From NCBI GenBank assembly GCA_910586015.1, contig CAJUGJ010000011.1, positions 1 through 64,000 of the forward strand: a stretch of 64,000 nucleotides of DNA, written 5' to 3'. This document shows, in pieces, positions 32,997-43,997 of the stretch. Position 1 is the first letter of the stretch. Each line of letters opens with the position of its first letter. This stretch comes from an uncultured Lachnospiraceae bacterium (GTDB lineage Bacteria > Bacillota > Clostridia > Lachnospirales > Lachnospiraceae). The notes beneath the pieces are model-generated. The model made no database searches. It was not told the DNA's origin and was given only the letters and a program-made list of their open reading frames with translations. The position numbers and the translations under genes were made by a program.

Positions 32997-33785
32997 TTAT
33001 TTATCTTTTTCATACCATAGGTTCCCAAATACTTTTTTAAATAGTCTATTTCTTTTTGTTAGTGGTACTAATATCCAGTTCATCCATGAAATCAACCATG
33101 TGTTTTTTCCAAATTCTTCTCTTATCTGTTTGACCATCTGTGCTGTATTTATATAAGTTTCATCTTGTACATGAAAGATTCCTGACAAGTTTTTTTCTAC
33201 TATATTACATAATTCTTTACATAATTGTCCTATCTCTATCATACTACGACGATTTTTTGTATTGGGAAATATAAAAGTCCATTGTGCTAATTTTTTAAGC
33301 CTTCCATAATTTCCCGGACAGTCTTTTCCATATACCATAGGAGGACGGACAATTGCAAGATAAAAACAATTATCCGTTAATTTTTCTAACTCTTGTTCTG
33401 CTTCATATTTAGAACGGCTATAAAAACTATCTGGATTAGGAGGTGTCTTATGTGTAATTTTTTCTACTTTGCTTCCAAAAACAGCCATACTACTTAGAAA
33501 AATAAATTGTTCTACCCCTGCTTCTTTTGCCTTTTTTGCTACTTCAACTGGAAAATCGCAATTTACTCTACGATAAATATCATAATTTATTCCTTTTTCT
33601 TTTTTATGCACAATTGCAGCAAGAAATAAAATGCAGTTATACTCTGAAAAAGAAATGGTTTCCCATTCTCCATCAGAAGCTCCACAGAGATCTACATTCC
33701 AATCAGGATGAACATCTGCAAGATAAGATTTAAAATTAGATGCAATATAACTATGCTTTCCTATTATTAATATCTTTTTTTTCAT
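32997..33785 (-). CDS. NAD-dependent epimerase/dehydratase (extended SDR)
   Basis: 262 residues with an N-terminal Rossmann fold (IIGKHSYIASN), a serine region SSMAVFG and the catalytic YSRSK. This matches sugar-nucleotide epimerases and reductases of surface polysaccharide pathways. It overlaps the capD gene by an ATGA, so the two form a translationally coupled pair. The substrate is not identifiable from the sequence. Confidence 0.82.
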   Translation of the reverse strand: MKKKILIIGKHSYIASNFKSYLADVHPDWNVDLCGASDGEWETISFSEYNCILFLAAIVHKKEKGINYDIYRRVNCDFPVEVAKKAKEAGVEQFIFLSSMAVFGSKVEKITHKTPPNPDSFYSRSKYEAEQELEKLTDNCFYLAIVRPPMVYGKDCPGNYGRLKKLAQWTFIFPNTKNRRSMIEIGQLCKELCNIVEKNLSGIFHVQDETYINTAQMVKQIREEFGKNTWLISWMNWILVPLTKRNRLFKKVFGNLWYEKDK

Positions 33786-35761
33786 CTACTTGTGTTTTCT
33801 CCTGTCTTTCCTATAAAACTTTTCATTTCTTGTGATTTTCGTTCCATTTTTAAATCCCATAGAGCATTTTGTTTTTTCTCTAAATCCTCTTCTATCTTTG
33901 TTTCTTCTTGTCGAATATAAGTCGGAACGATTTCATGAATCATCTCTCTAATATCTCCTGTTTCATTGTAAGAAACTTCCTTTAATCTTGCCAATCTAAT
34001 ATAAAATTCTTCTTCGTCAAATTCAATTGGTTTACCAATTCGAATCATTTTGTTTGGTGTTTCTTGTAATCCTTCCTCATCCATTAAAACTTCTTCATAA
34101 AGTTTTTCTCCGGGTCGAATTCCTGTAAATATAATCGGAATATCTTCTTCTGGAACAAATCCCGAAAGCCGAATCATATTTTTGGCAAGATCTAAAATTC
34201 GAACCGGCTCTCCCATATTTAAAATAAAGATCTCTCCGCCTTTTGCATATGCCCCTGCTTGTAATACTAAAGATACCGCTTCTGGAATGGTCATAAAATA
34301 TCTTACAATATCTGGATGAGTTACTGTTACAGGACCACCTTCTTCAATCTGTTTTCGGAACAATGGTATAACACTTCCATTACTACCTAAAACATTTCCA
34401 AATCGCACAGCTACAAATTCTGTTGCACATTTTCTATTATAACTTTGAATAATCATTTCACAGATTCGTTTGGAAGCTCCCATAATATTTGTAGGATTCA
34501 CTGCCTTATCTGTGGAAATTAAAACAAACTTTTTTACACCGTTATCTGCCGCTGCTCTTACCGTTTTTAATGTCCCAAACACATTATTTTTTACTGCTTC
34601 ATTTGGACTGACTTCCATTAATGGTACATGTTTATGAGCTGCTGCATGATATACAATATCTGGATGATATTGTTCCATAATCTGGTTCATACGGTTTGTA
34701 TTACGAACAGAAGCTATCAATACAACTAGATCTAATTGTTTATATTTTCGTATCAATTCTTGTTGGATCTCATAGGCATTATTTTCATAAAAATCTACAA
34801 TAATAAGTTGTTTTGGATGATGTCCTGCAATCTGTCTACAAATTTCACTTCCGATTGAACCACCACCACCTGTGACTAAAATTACTTTTCCAGTAACATA
34901 TCCAATAATAGATTCTAAATCGACTTCTACTGGTTCTCTTCCTAAAAGATCTTCTACATCTATATCCCGAACTTGATTAATCGTTACGTCACCATTGACC
35001 ATCTGGTAAATGCCCGGTAGTGTTTTTATTGTACAATTTGTCTCCTTACAAATTAAAATAATCTCTTTGATAGTCTTTCTTGAAACACTTGGAAGGGCAA
35101 GAATAATTTGATCAATATTGTAAATATTAGCGGCTTCTGTAATAAAATTTCGGTTGCCAACTACTTTAATTCCATGAATAAAACTTCCAATTTTATCTTG
35201 ATCATCATCAATCACACATTTTACTGTAGTAGTAAGAAAACGACTATTAGTAATTTCTTTAATCAGAGTACTTCCTGCTTCTCCTGCTCCAATAATCATA
35301 ACATTTTTTATGTTGCCGTCTCGTTTAGCTATCCACTGATTTCGCTTCATTCTTAAAACTCTATATAGAAAACGACTAGATAAAATTAATAGAAGCAAAT
35401 ACACTCCATAAAGTGGATAGTAAGTTCTTGGCATATGACCATCTAAAACCAAAATTTCTAACATGTGGACTAGAGCTGACATGACACAGGCAGACAAAAT
35501 ATTTTGAACCTCAGTTATTCCAGCATATGCCCAAAGGCTTTGATACATCCGAAATAGATAGAAAATAAACAATGTCAATAAAATATTAAGAGGCATAAAT
35601 TTCCACATACTATCCAAATATTTTATTTCAATAGAATAAAAGCGAAACTCAAATCTGGTTAAAAGCGCTAAAAGACCTGCAAGTGCCATAGCTGCAATAT
35701 CATATAAAATCAAAAATGTGCGTCGAAACCAAAGTTTTTTATCTATAATTAATTTTTTCAT
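33782..35761 (-). CDS. Membrane-bound UDP-sugar 4,6-dehydratase/epimerase (CapD/WbpM family)
   Basis: This enzyme family converts UDP-GlcNAc to a 4-keto-6-deoxy sugar, a first step in making deoxyamino sugars. In about 659 residues, four membrane segments (25-145) precede a CoA-binding-like Rossmann domain (MIIGAGEAG), then the catalytic SDR (VTGGGGSIGSEICRQ, STDKAVNPTNIMGASK). The start at 35761 is chosen over 35773, whose AAAGG is one base away. It precedes the SDR gene. It could provide the precursor for the nonulosonic acid, but no such link is shown in sequence. Confidence 0.87.
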   Translation of the reverse strand: MKKLIIDKKLWFRRTFLILYDIAAMALAGLLALLTRFEFRFYSIEIKYLDSMWKFMPLNILLTLFIFYLFRMYQSLWAYAGITEVQNILSACVMSALVHMLEILVLDGHMPRTYYPLYGVYLLLLILSSRFLYRVLRMKRNQWIAKRDGNIKNVMIIGAGEAGSTLIKEITNSRFLTTTVKCVIDDDQDKIGSFIHGIKVVGNRNFITEAANIYNIDQIILALPSVSRKTIKEIILICKETNCTIKTLPGIYQMVNGDVTINQVRDIDVEDLLGREPVEVDLESIIGYVTGKVILVTGGGGSIGSEICRQIAGHHPKQLIIVDFYENNAYEIQQELIRKYKQLDLVVLIASVRNTNRMNQIMEQYHPDIVYHAAAHKHVPLMEVSPNEAVKNNVFGTLKTVRAAADNGVKKFVLISTDKAVNPTNIMGASKRICEMIIQSYNRKCATEFVAVRFGNVLGSNGSVIPLFRKQIEEGGPVTVTHPDIVRYFMTIPEAVSLVLQAGAYAKGGEIFILNMGEPVRILDLAKNMIRLSGFVPEEDIPIIFTGIRPGEKLYEEVLMDEEGLQETPNKMIRIGKPIEFDEEEFYIRLARLKEVSYNETGDIREMIHEIVPTYIRQEETKIEEDLEKKQNALWDLKMERKSQEMKSFIGKTGENTSR

Positions 35762-35896
35762 GGTAACTTCCATACCTTTCTTGTTTGAACAAGACCTACT
35801 TCGAGTATCTGATATTTGTCCTCTATTCTATCATACATTTCAGCATTTGACAATTTTATTTTTAATATAAAACATTAAATGTATTAAAATGTAGAA

Positions 35897-35946
35897 ACCA
35901 CTATCTGATAAGGAAAATTTTTACTATTCCCCTTTCAAATAGTGGT
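35897..35946 (-). terminator. Terminator-like hairpin after rpoC
   Basis: ACCACTAT and the following arm pair with ATAGTGGT in a long stem. On the minus strand only a poor T-tract follows; the plus-strand side has a better T-run (TTTTTT). Confidence 0.6.
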
Positions 35947-35953
35947 CTTTTTT

Positions 35954-38900
35954 CTACTCGTCTTCGTCTTGTAGAGCTAATTCCTCATCTATAAAAAGAT
36001 CTTCTTCCGATAAATCTTCTTCTGGAATATCAAATAATTCATCTTTGTAATCAATTTCTATTTCTTCAGTTTCTACATTTTCTTCTATGTCTTCTGATAC
36101 CATCAATTCTTCGTTCATATCACTATCTAATCTTACATTGCGATATCTCTTCATTCCAGTTCCAGCAGGAATTAATTTACCAATAATTACATTCTCTTTC
36201 AGACCAATCAAAGGATCTATTTTCCCTTTGATGGCAGCTTCTGTTAAAACTTTGGTAGTTTCTTGGAAAGAAGCCGCTGACAGGAAAGAATTTGTTGCGA
36301 GGGAAGCCTTTGTAATACCAAGCATAACTTGTTTTCCCTCCGCAGATTCTAAGCCCTGTTCTTTTAGTTTAACATTTCCATCCTCATATTCTAAAACATC
36401 AACCATTGTTCCAGGTAGGAATTCCGAATCTCCATTATTTTCAATTCGAACCTTCTTTAACATCTGACGAACAATCACTTCAATATGCTTGTCATTAATT
36501 TCCACACCCTGTAAGCGATAAACTCTTTGTACTTCTTGAATCATGTAGTCTTGTACTGCACGAACTCCTTTGATCTTTAAAATATCATGCGGATTAACAC
36601 TACCTTCTGTGAGTTCATCTCCAGCTTCAATAATCTGATTTTCTGTTACTTTAATTCTAGAACCATAAGGAATCAAATACGCTTTTGATTCTGATGTTTC
36701 CATATTGGTAACAACAACTTCTCGCTTCTTTTTTGTATCCCGAATATTAATAATGCCACCAAATTCTGCAATAATTGCAAGACCCTTTGGCTTTCTGGCC
36801 TCAAATAATTCCTCAACACGTGGAAGACCTTGTGTAATATCATCTCCTGCTACACCACCCGTGTGGAAAGTTCTCATTGTAAGCTGAGTACCCGGTTCAC
36901 CGATTGACTGTGCAGCAATAATACCAACTGCTTCTCCAACTTGAACAGCATCTCCCGTTGCCATATTTGCTCCATAGCACTTTGCACAAACTCCAATATG
37001 AGATTTACAGGTGAGTACAGTACGAATTTTGATCTTTGCATCCGATCCTGCCTCTTTGACTACACTGGTTGCAACAATCTTTGCAGCACGTTTTGGCGTA
37101 ATCATATGATTTTTCTTTACAATTACTTCCCCATTATCATCATAGATAGTTTCACAAGAATATCTTCCTGTAATACGTTCTTCTAAACTTTCAATAACTT
37201 CTTTTCCATCGGTAAATGCTTTAATCCACATTCCCGGAATTTCTTCACTTTCTTTACAACAATCTGTTTCTCGAACGATCAAATCTTGAGAAACATCTAC
37301 TAATCGTCTAGTTAAATAACCTGAGTCAGCAGTACGTAAAGCAGTATCCGAAAGTCCCTTTCTTGCACCATGAGCAGAGATAAAGTATTCCAAAACATCT
37401 AAACCTTCACGGAAATTTGCCTTAATTGGAAGTTCAATCGTCTTTCCAGAAGTATCTGCCATTAAACCTCTCATTCCTGCTAACTGTTTAATCTGCTTTT
37501 CAGAACCACGAGCACCAGAATCTGCCATCATATAAATATTATTATATTTATCTAATCCACTCAATAGTTGTTTTGTAATTTCATCATCTGCTTCTTTCCA
37601 AGTTTCGATAACAGCTTTATAACGTTCTTCCTCTGTCATCAAACCACGGCGATAATTCTTGGAAATCGTTTCTATTGTTGCTTCTGCCTGTGCAATTAAT
37701 TCTTTCTTCTTTGGTGGTACAGTCATATCTGAAATAGAAACAGTCATTGCTGCCTTAGTAGAATATTTATATCCCAATGACTTAATGGCATCTAACGTTT
37801 CTGCTGTTTTTGTTGAACCATGAATATTAATGCACTTTTCCAAAATCTTTTTCAACTGTTTTTTGCCTACATGAAAATCAATTTCTGGAAGCAACAAATT
37901 TTCTGGATTACTACGATCTACAAATCCTAAATCCTGTGGAATAATTTCATTAAAGATAAGTCTTCCAAGTGTAGTTTCTATAATTTTAAATATCTCATTT
38001 CCATCTACATCTCTTCCACTGCGTTTTACATGGATTTTTTGATGTAGAGTGATAACTTTATTTTCATATGCCAGTAATGCCATATTGGTATCTTCAAAGT
38101 AATGTCCTAGAAGATCAAATGGAGTACAAATAACAATACGTTCCTTCTGCTCATTAGCTACAAAACGAATCAGAGTATCGCCTGAAATTGTTCCAGCATC
38201 TAATGCACGTCTTAATTCATCATAAGTTTCATAAGTTTCTAATGCCTGTGATGCTTTTTCTGGATCATTGGAATAGTCTATCATCTTTCCCATAGTAAGA
38301 TAATAAATTCCTAGTACCATATCCTGTGATGGTACAGCAACTGGACCACCATCAGATGGTTTTAACAAGTTATTTGGGGAAAGAAGTAAAAAGCGACACT
38401 CCGCCTGTGCTTCTACAGACAGTGGCAAATGGACTGCCATCTGATCTCCATCAAAATCGGCATTAAATGCAGTACAAACAAGAGGGTGCAATTTGATTGC
38501 TTTTCCCTCTACTAATACCGGCTCAAATGCCTGAATTCCCAAACGGTGTAGAGTAGGTGCACGATTTAACATAACAGGATGTTCTCTAATAACCTCTTCT
38601 AATACATCCCAAACTTCAGGTTGTAATCGCTCTACCATCTTTTTGGCAGATTTAATATTGTGTGCAGTACCTTTTGACACTAATTCCTTCATAACAAAAG
38701 GCTTAAATAATTCAATCGCCATTTCCTTTGGTAGACCACACTGATAAATTTTAAGTTCTGGTCCTACAACAATAACCGAACGACCAGAATAGTCAACACG
38801 TTTTCCTAATAAGTTCTGACGAAAACGTCCCTGTTTTCCTTTTAACATATCTGATAAAGATTTTAGAGCCCGATTTCCTGGTCCTGTAACTGGACGTCCT

Positions 38901-39826
38901 CTTCTGCCGTTATCGATCAGAGCATCTACAGCTTCCTGAAGCATTCTCTTTTCGTTTCGTACAATAATGTCTGGTGCTCCTAACTCCAATAATCTTTTCA
39001 AACGATTGTTACGGTTAATAATTCTTCTATATAAATCATTCATATCCGAAGTAGCAAATCTTCCACCGTCGAGTTGAACCATTGGACGAAGATCTGGTGG
39101 GATAACTGGAATAACTGTTAAAATCATCCACTCAGGTCGATTTCTAGACTCACGAAAAGCTTCAACTACCTCTAATCTTTTAATAATTCTGGCACGTTTC
39201 TGACCACTGGACTCTCTAAGTCCTCTCTTTAACTCCACTGCTTCCTTTTCTAAATCAATTGCTTGTAATAACTCCATAATTGCTTCCGCTCCCATACCAA
39301 CGCGGAAAGTATTACCATATTTATCGTACGCCTCACGATATTCTTTTTCGTTTAAAACCTGTTTTATTTGCAATTCTGTATCGCCATTATCTAAAACAAT
39401 ATAAGAAGCAAAATAGAGCACCTTTTCGAGAGTTCTTGGTGACAAATCTAAGATCAATCCCATTCGGCTAGGAATTCCTTTAAAATACCAGATATGAGAT
39501 ACTGGTGCAGCTAGTTCAATATGTCCCATTCTTTCACGACGTACACTTGCTTTTGTTACCTCAACACCACATCGATCACAAACTACACCTTTATAGCGGA
39601 TTTTTTTATATTTGCCGCAGTGACATTCCCAGTCCTTGCTTGGTCCGAAAATTCTTTCACAAAACAATCCATCTTTTTCTGGTTTTAATGTTCTGTAATT
39701 GATCGTTTCCGGTTTTTTTACTTCGCCTCTTGACCATTCTCTGATCTTTTCAGGCGATGCAAGACCTATCTTTATTGCATCATACGTTATTTCTTTAACG
39801 CTTTCATTTATCATCTCTGCTGACAT
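35954..39826 (-). CDS. rpoC: RNA polymerase beta' subunit
   Basis: The second largest catalytic subunit, 1290 residues. Zinc site CHCGKYKKIRYKGVVCDRCG is near residues 68-88 and the Mg2+ motif NADFDGDQ is in the middle, with the trigger loop and the GEAVGIIAAQSIGEPGTQL signature further on. The C-terminus carries a strongly acidic tail (EEDLSEEDLF). GAAGGGAG lies upstream. It follows rpoB by 20 bases. Unlike in many Firmicutes, rpsL-rpsG-fusA do not follow. Confidence 0.98.
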   Translation of the reverse strand: MSAEMINESVKEITYDAIKIGLASPEKIREWSRGEVKKPETINYRTLKPEKDGLFCERIFGPSKDWECHCGKYKKIRYKGVVCDRCGVEVTKASVRRERMGHIELAAPVSHIWYFKGIPSRMGLILDLSPRTLEKVLYFASYIVLDNGDTELQIKQVLNEKEYREAYDKYGNTFRVGMGAEAIMELLQAIDLEKEAVELKRGLRESSGQKRARIIKRLEVVEAFRESRNRPEWMILTVIPVIPPDLRPMVQLDGGRFATSDMNDLYRRIINRNNRLKRLLELGAPDIIVRNEKRMLQEAVDALIDNGRRGRPVTGPGNRALKSLSDMLKGKQGRFRQNLLGKRVDYSGRSVIVVGPELKIYQCGLPKEMAIELFKPFVMKELVSKGTAHNIKSAKKMVERLQPEVWDVLEEVIREHPVMLNRAPTLHRLGIQAFEPVLVEGKAIKLHPLVCTAFNADFDGDQMAVHLPLSVEAQAECRFLLLSPNNLLKPSDGGPVAVPSQDMVLGIYYLTMGKMIDYSNDPEKASQALETYETYDELRRALDAGTISGDTLIRFVANEQKERIVICTPFDLLGHYFEDTNMALLAYENKVITLHQKIHVKRSGRDVDGNEIFKIIETTLGRLIFNEIIPQDLGFVDRSNPENLLLPEIDFHVGKKQLKKILEKCINIHGSTKTAETLDAIKSLGYKYSTKAAMTVSISDMTVPPKKKELIAQAEATIETISKNYRRGLMTEEERYKAVIETWKEADDEITKQLLSGLDKYNNIYMMADSGARGSEKQIKQLAGMRGLMADTSGKTIELPIKANFREGLDVLEYFISAHGARKGLSDTALRTADSGYLTRRLVDVSQDLIVRETDCCKESEEIPGMWIKAFTDGKEVIESLEERITGRYSCETIYDDNGEVIVKKNHMITPKRAAKIVATSVVKEAGSDAKIKIRTVLTCKSHIGVCAKCYGANMATGDAVQVGEAVGIIAAQSIGEPGTQLTMRTFHTGGVAGDDITQGLPRVEELFEARKPKGLAIIAEFGGIINIRDTKKKREVVVTNMETSESKAYLIPYGSRIKVTENQIIEAGDELTEGSVNPHDILKIKGVRAVQDYMIQEVQRVYRLQGVEINDKHIEVIVRQMLKKVRIENNGDSEFLPGTMVDVLEYEDGNVKLKEQGLESAEGKQVMLGITKASLATNSFLSAASFQETTKVLTEAAIKGKIDPLIGLKENVIIGKLIPAGTGMKRYRNVRLDSDMNEELMVSEDIEENVETEEIEIDYKDELFDIPEEDLSEEDLFIDEELALQDEDE

Positions 39827-39846
39827 TTAGGGTTCTCCCTTCCGAA

Positions 39847-42800
39847 TTATTCTTCGTAATCGTCATTTTCTGGCAAATCCATTTCGCTGTTATCTTCCTC
39901 GTCTTCACTGTCTTCAAATACATCAAAAAGTTCGCCATCTTCTTCCGGGCTTACCGTACTATAACCGGCATCCTCATATCCCTCGTCATAGCGGAAGTTA
40001 TCTTCTCCCTCAATTAATGGAGTTAGATCTCCTTCCCCATAGTCAATATTTTCTGTCATCTTAACTTCATCACCGTTTTCATCTAAAACAGTAACATCTA
40101 AGGCAAGAGATTGTAATTCTTTAAGTAGCACTTTAAAGGACTCCGGAATTCCCGGTTCAGAAATATTATCCCCTTTGATAATTGCCTCATAGGTCTTAAC
40201 ACGCCCTGTTACATCATCTGATTTTACAGTCAAGATTTCTTGTAGAATATGGGCAGCTCCATACGCCTCTAATGCCCAAACTTCCATTTCTCCAAATCTC
40301 TGTCCACCAAACTGAGCTTTTCCACCAAGTGGCTGTTGAGTAACTAAAGAATATGGACCTGTGGAACGTGCATGAATCTTATCATCTACCAAATGGTGAA
40401 GTTTTAAATAGTGCATGAATCCAACTGTTACCGCACCATCAAAATATTCTCCTGTACGCCCATCTCTAAGTCTTACTTTTCCATCTCTATCAATCGGAAC
40501 TCCTTTCCACTCATTTCGGTAGTCCTGATTTTTTATTAAATATTCCATTACATCTGGATCTAAAATATCCTCATATTTTTTCTTAAAATCTTCTAATGGA
40601 GTATTGACATAGTCATTTGCCAACTCCAATGTATCCATAATATCAAATTCATTTGCACCGTCAAAAACAGGAGTAGATACTTTAAATCCAAGTACTTGTG
40701 CAGCTAAACTTAAATGGATTTCAAGTACCTGACCAATATTCATACGAGAAGGCACACCTAATGGATTTAAGACAATATCAAGTGGTCTACCATTTGGCAA
40801 AAATGGCATATCTTCTGCCGGAAGGACACGAGAAACAACACCCTTATTTCCATGACGACCTGCCATTTTATCACCGACTTGAATTTTTCTCTTTTGAGCA
40901 ATATAGACTCTTACAGATTGATTTACTCCCGGAGATAATTCATCGCCGTTTTCTCTAGTAAATACTTTTGCATCTACAATAATTCCATATTCTCCATGCG
41001 GTACACGAAGGGAAGTATCTCTAACTTCTCTTGCCTTTTCTCCAAAAATAGCCCGCAATAATCTTTCTTCTGCGGTCAGTTCTGTTTCTCCTTTTGGTGT
41101 TACCTTACCAACTAGAATATCACCTGCTCTGACTTCTGCTCCAATTCGTATAATTCCTCTTTCATCTAAATCTTTTAGGGCATCATCACCAACCCCCGGA
41201 ACATCTCTTGTGATCTCTTCTGGTCCTAATTTTGTATCACGAGCTTCTGCTTCGTATTCTTCAATATGCACAGAAGTATAAACATCTTCTTGTACTAAAC
41301 GTTCACTGAGCAAAACAGCATCTTCATAATTATATCCTTCCCATGTCATAAATCCAATCAATGGATTTTTTCCAAGTGCTAATTCGCCGCCTGCTGTTGA
41401 TGCTCCATCTGCAATAACCTGTCCCGCCTGTATTTTTTCTCCTCGTGTAACAATCGGTCTTTGGTTCATACAAGTGCCTTGATTGCTTCGTGCAAATTTT
41501 ACCAACTTATACTCTGACTTTGTTCCATCGTCATTTTTAATTAGAATATTTTTTGAAGTAGCACGTTCTACTGTTCCTGACTTTTTCGATACAATACATA
41601 CACCTGAGTCTACGGCTGCTTTCATTTCCATTCCAGTACCTACTACTGGAGATTCTGTAAACAAAAGTGGTACTGCCTGACGCTGCATATTCGAACCCAT
41701 AAGGGCACGATTAGCATCATCATTTTGCAAAAATGGGATCATTGCTGTAGCAACAGAAAATACCATCTTTGGCGAAACGTCCATATAATCGATCTTAGAC
41801 TTTTGATATTGAGAAGTTTCTTCTTTATATCGACCAGATACATTATTATTTACAAAGTGTCCTTGGGCATCAATTGGCTCATTTGCCTGAGCTACAATAT
41901 ATTTATCCTCTTCATCGGCAGTCATATAGACAACAAAATCTGTAACTCTTGGGTTTTTTGGATCAGATTTATCTACCTTTCGATAAGGAGCTTCAATAAA
42001 TCCATACTGATTAATTCTTGCATAGGAAGCCAATGAATTAATCAGACCAATGTTTGGACCTTCTGGAGTTTCAATCGGGCACATTCTTCCATAGTGAGAA
42101 TAGTGAACATCTCGTACTTCAAATCCAGCACGATCTCTAGAAAGACCACCCGGTCCTAATGCAGATAAACGTCTTTTATGTGTCAATTCACTAAGAGGAT
42201 TATTCTGATCCATAAACTGTGACAACTGAGAACTTCCAAAAAATTCTTTTACTGCCGCAGTCACTGGCTTAATATTAATTAAAGATTGTGGACTGATTCC
42301 CTCTAAATCCTGTGTTGTCATTCGCTCTCTTACAACACGTTCCATTCTGGAAAGACCAATCCGATATTGATTTTGTAATAATTCACCGACAGCACGAATA
42401 CGACGATTTCCCAGATGATCGATATCATCTGCATTTCCAATTCCATATTCTAAGTGCATATTATAATTAATCGACGCAATGATATCTTCTTTCGTAATAT
42501 GTTTTGGAATTAAATCTGCTACATCTCGTTTAATTGCCGCTTTAATATCCTCTGGATTATCGTATTCCTCTAAAATTCCCTTTAATACAGGATAGTATAC
42601 TTCTTCTGTAATTCCAAGGGACTCTTTGTCGCAATCTATATAATAATTCAAATCTACCATCATATTAGAAAGTATCTTTACATTCTTTTCTTCTGTTTGT
42701 ACCATAATAGATGGTATAGCAGAATTCTGAATTTGTACTGCTAATTCTTCAGAAATTGTAGTTCCTGCTGTTGCGAGAATCTCTCCTGTATTGAGATCCA

Positions 42801-43695
42801 CTGCATCCTCTGCTAAAACTAGACCACTGACACGATTCTTTAATGCCAGCTTTTTGTTAAATTTATAGCGTCCTACCTTCGCAAGATCATATCTTCTAGG
42901 ATCAAAAAACATACCATTGATCAAAGACTCTGCACTTTCTACAGAAAGTGGCTCTCCGGGACGAAGCTTTTTATATAACTCTAATAAACCATCCTGATAA
43001 CTGTCAGAAGGGTCTTTTGAAAAACTAGCTAATATTTTTGGTTCTTCACCAAACAATTCCAAAATCTCTGCATTTGTACCAATTCCTAATGCACGAATTA
43101 ATACAGTGATCGGAACTTTACGGTTACGATCTACACGAACATAAAAAACATCATTGGAATCTGTTTCATATTCCAGCCAAGCACCACGATTTGGAATTAC
43201 TGTACAGGAATATAACTTTTTACCAATCTTATCATGTCCAATTGCATAATAGATTCCGGGGGAACGTACAAGTTGGCTTACAATAACACGTTCAGCACCA
43301 TTAATAACAAAAGTGCCTGTTTCCGTCATCAACGGCAAATCACCCATGAATATATCATGTTCGTTGATTTCGTCTGTTTCTTTGTTGTGAAGCCGCACTT
43401 TCACCTTGAGCGGAGCTGCATATGTTGCATCACGTTCCTTACACTCTTCGATGGAATACTTCACATCATCTTCACAAAGCTGGAAGTCAACAAACTCTAG
43501 GCTCAAATGGCCACTATAGTCAGCAATCGGAGAAATATCATTGAAAACCTCTTTCAGTCCTTCTTTTAAAAACCAATTATAGGAATCCTTCTGGACTTCA
43601 ATGAGATTTGGCATTTCAAGCACTTCTTTCTGCCTTGAGTAGCTCATTCTTACGCCTTTACCAACTTTAATTGGACGTATTCTGTTTTTATCCAT
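39847..43695 (-). CDS. rpoB: RNA polymerase beta subunit
   Basis: 1282 residues. The rifampicin region (FFGSSQLSQFMDQNN, THKRRLSALGPGG) has the wild-type residues seen in sensitive bacteria. The C-terminal active-site region GGQRFGEMEVWAL is present, and the last 70 residues form an acidic tail. The start at 43695 (ATG) has AAGGGG upstream at 9 bases; an upstream GTG at 43707 is too close to it. A promoter (43846-43874) and a terminator separate it from rplL, so it is expressed partly on its own. Confidence 0.98.
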   Translation of the reverse strand: MDKNRIRPIKVGKGVRMSYSRQKEVLEMPNLIEVQKDSYNWFLKEGLKEVFNDISPIADYSGHLSLEFVDFQLCEDDVKYSIEECKERDATYAAPLKVKVRLHNKETDEINEHDIFMGDLPLMTETGTFVINGAERVIVSQLVRSPGIYYAIGHDKIGKKLYSCTVIPNRGAWLEYETDSNDVFYVRVDRNRKVPITVLIRALGIGTNAEILELFGEEPKILASFSKDPSDSYQDGLLELYKKLRPGEPLSVESAESLINGMFFDPRRYDLAKVGRYKFNKKLALKNRVSGLVLAEDAVDLNTGEILATAGTTISEELAVQIQNSAIPSIMVQTEEKNVKILSNMMVDLNYYIDCDKESLGITEEVYYPVLKGILEEYDNPEDIKAAIKRDVADLIPKHITKEDIIASINYNMHLEYGIGNADDIDHLGNRRIRAVGELLQNQYRIGLSRMERVVRERMTTQDLEGISPQSLINIKPVTAAVKEFFGSSQLSQFMDQNNPLSELTHKRRLSALGPGGLSRDRAGFEVRDVHYSHYGRMCPIETPEGPNIGLINSLASYARINQYGFIEAPYRKVDKSDPKNPRVTDFVVYMTADEEDKYIVAQANEPIDAQGHFVNNNVSGRYKEETSQYQKSKIDYMDVSPKMVFSVATAMIPFLQNDDANRALMGSNMQRQAVPLLFTESPVVGTGMEMKAAVDSGVCIVSKKSGTVERATSKNILIKNDDGTKSEYKLVKFARSNQGTCMNQRPIVTRGEKIQAGQVIADGASTAGGELALGKNPLIGFMTWEGYNYEDAVLLSERLVQEDVYTSVHIEEYEAEARDTKLGPEEITRDVPGVGDDALKDLDERGIIRIGAEVRAGDILVGKVTPKGETELTAEERLLRAIFGEKAREVRDTSLRVPHGEYGIIVDAKVFTRENGDELSPGVNQSVRVYIAQKRKIQVGDKMAGRHGNKGVVSRVLPAEDMPFLPNGRPLDIVLNPLGVPSRMNIGQVLEIHLSLAAQVLGFKVSTPVFDGANEFDIMDTLELANDYVNTPLEDFKKKYEDILDPDVMEYLIKNQDYRNEWKGVPIDRDGKVRLRDGRTGEYFDGAVTVGFMHYLKLHHLVDDKIHARSTGPYSLVTQQPLGGKAQFGGQRFGEMEVWALEAYGAAHILQEILTVKSDDVTGRVKTYEAIIKGDNISEPGIPESFKVLLKELQSLALDVTVLDENGDEVKMTENIDYGEGDLTPLIEGEDNFRYDEGYEDAGYSTVSPEEDGELFDVFEDSEDEEDNSEMDLPENDDYEE

Positions 43696-43845
43696 TGACG
43701 TTTTCACCCCTTGAAATTTTTTAGGTAATTTATAGCATCACTACCAAATAATCGTTCTTTTTGTAGAAAAAACATTTGCATTTTTCTAATTCTGTGTTAT
43801 AATAGAATTAATATAGGTATACGTTATCATAATAGTGCACCTTAT

Positions 43846-43874
43846 ATGATATCATAATAAATTTAACCTGTCAA
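43846..43874 (-). promoter_or_regulatory. rpoBC promoter
   Basis: Minus-strand TTGACA, 17-base spacer, TATCAT, about 150 bases upstream of rpoB. It gives a leader in which I see no clear attenuator. Confidence 0.75.
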
Positions 43875-43935
43875 TCGTCTTTTTGTAAAATATACTAGGA
43901 GAAGTATAGTATTTTTCCGAAAATTTCAATAAATA

Positions 43936-43982
43936 GGGCTGTTACTCAACCTAAACATTTTAGTTTGAGTAACAGCCCTTTT
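43936..43982 (-). terminator. rplJL terminator
   Basis: GGGCTGTTACTCAA pairs perfectly with TTGAGTAACAGCCC, and the inner bases extend the stem. On the minus strand ATTTATTG follows, on the plus strand TTTTAC. It may be a partial terminator between rplL and rpoB. Another hairpin of the GCTGTT family. Confidence 0.75.
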
Positions 43983-43997
43983 ACTTGTTTCAATTCA

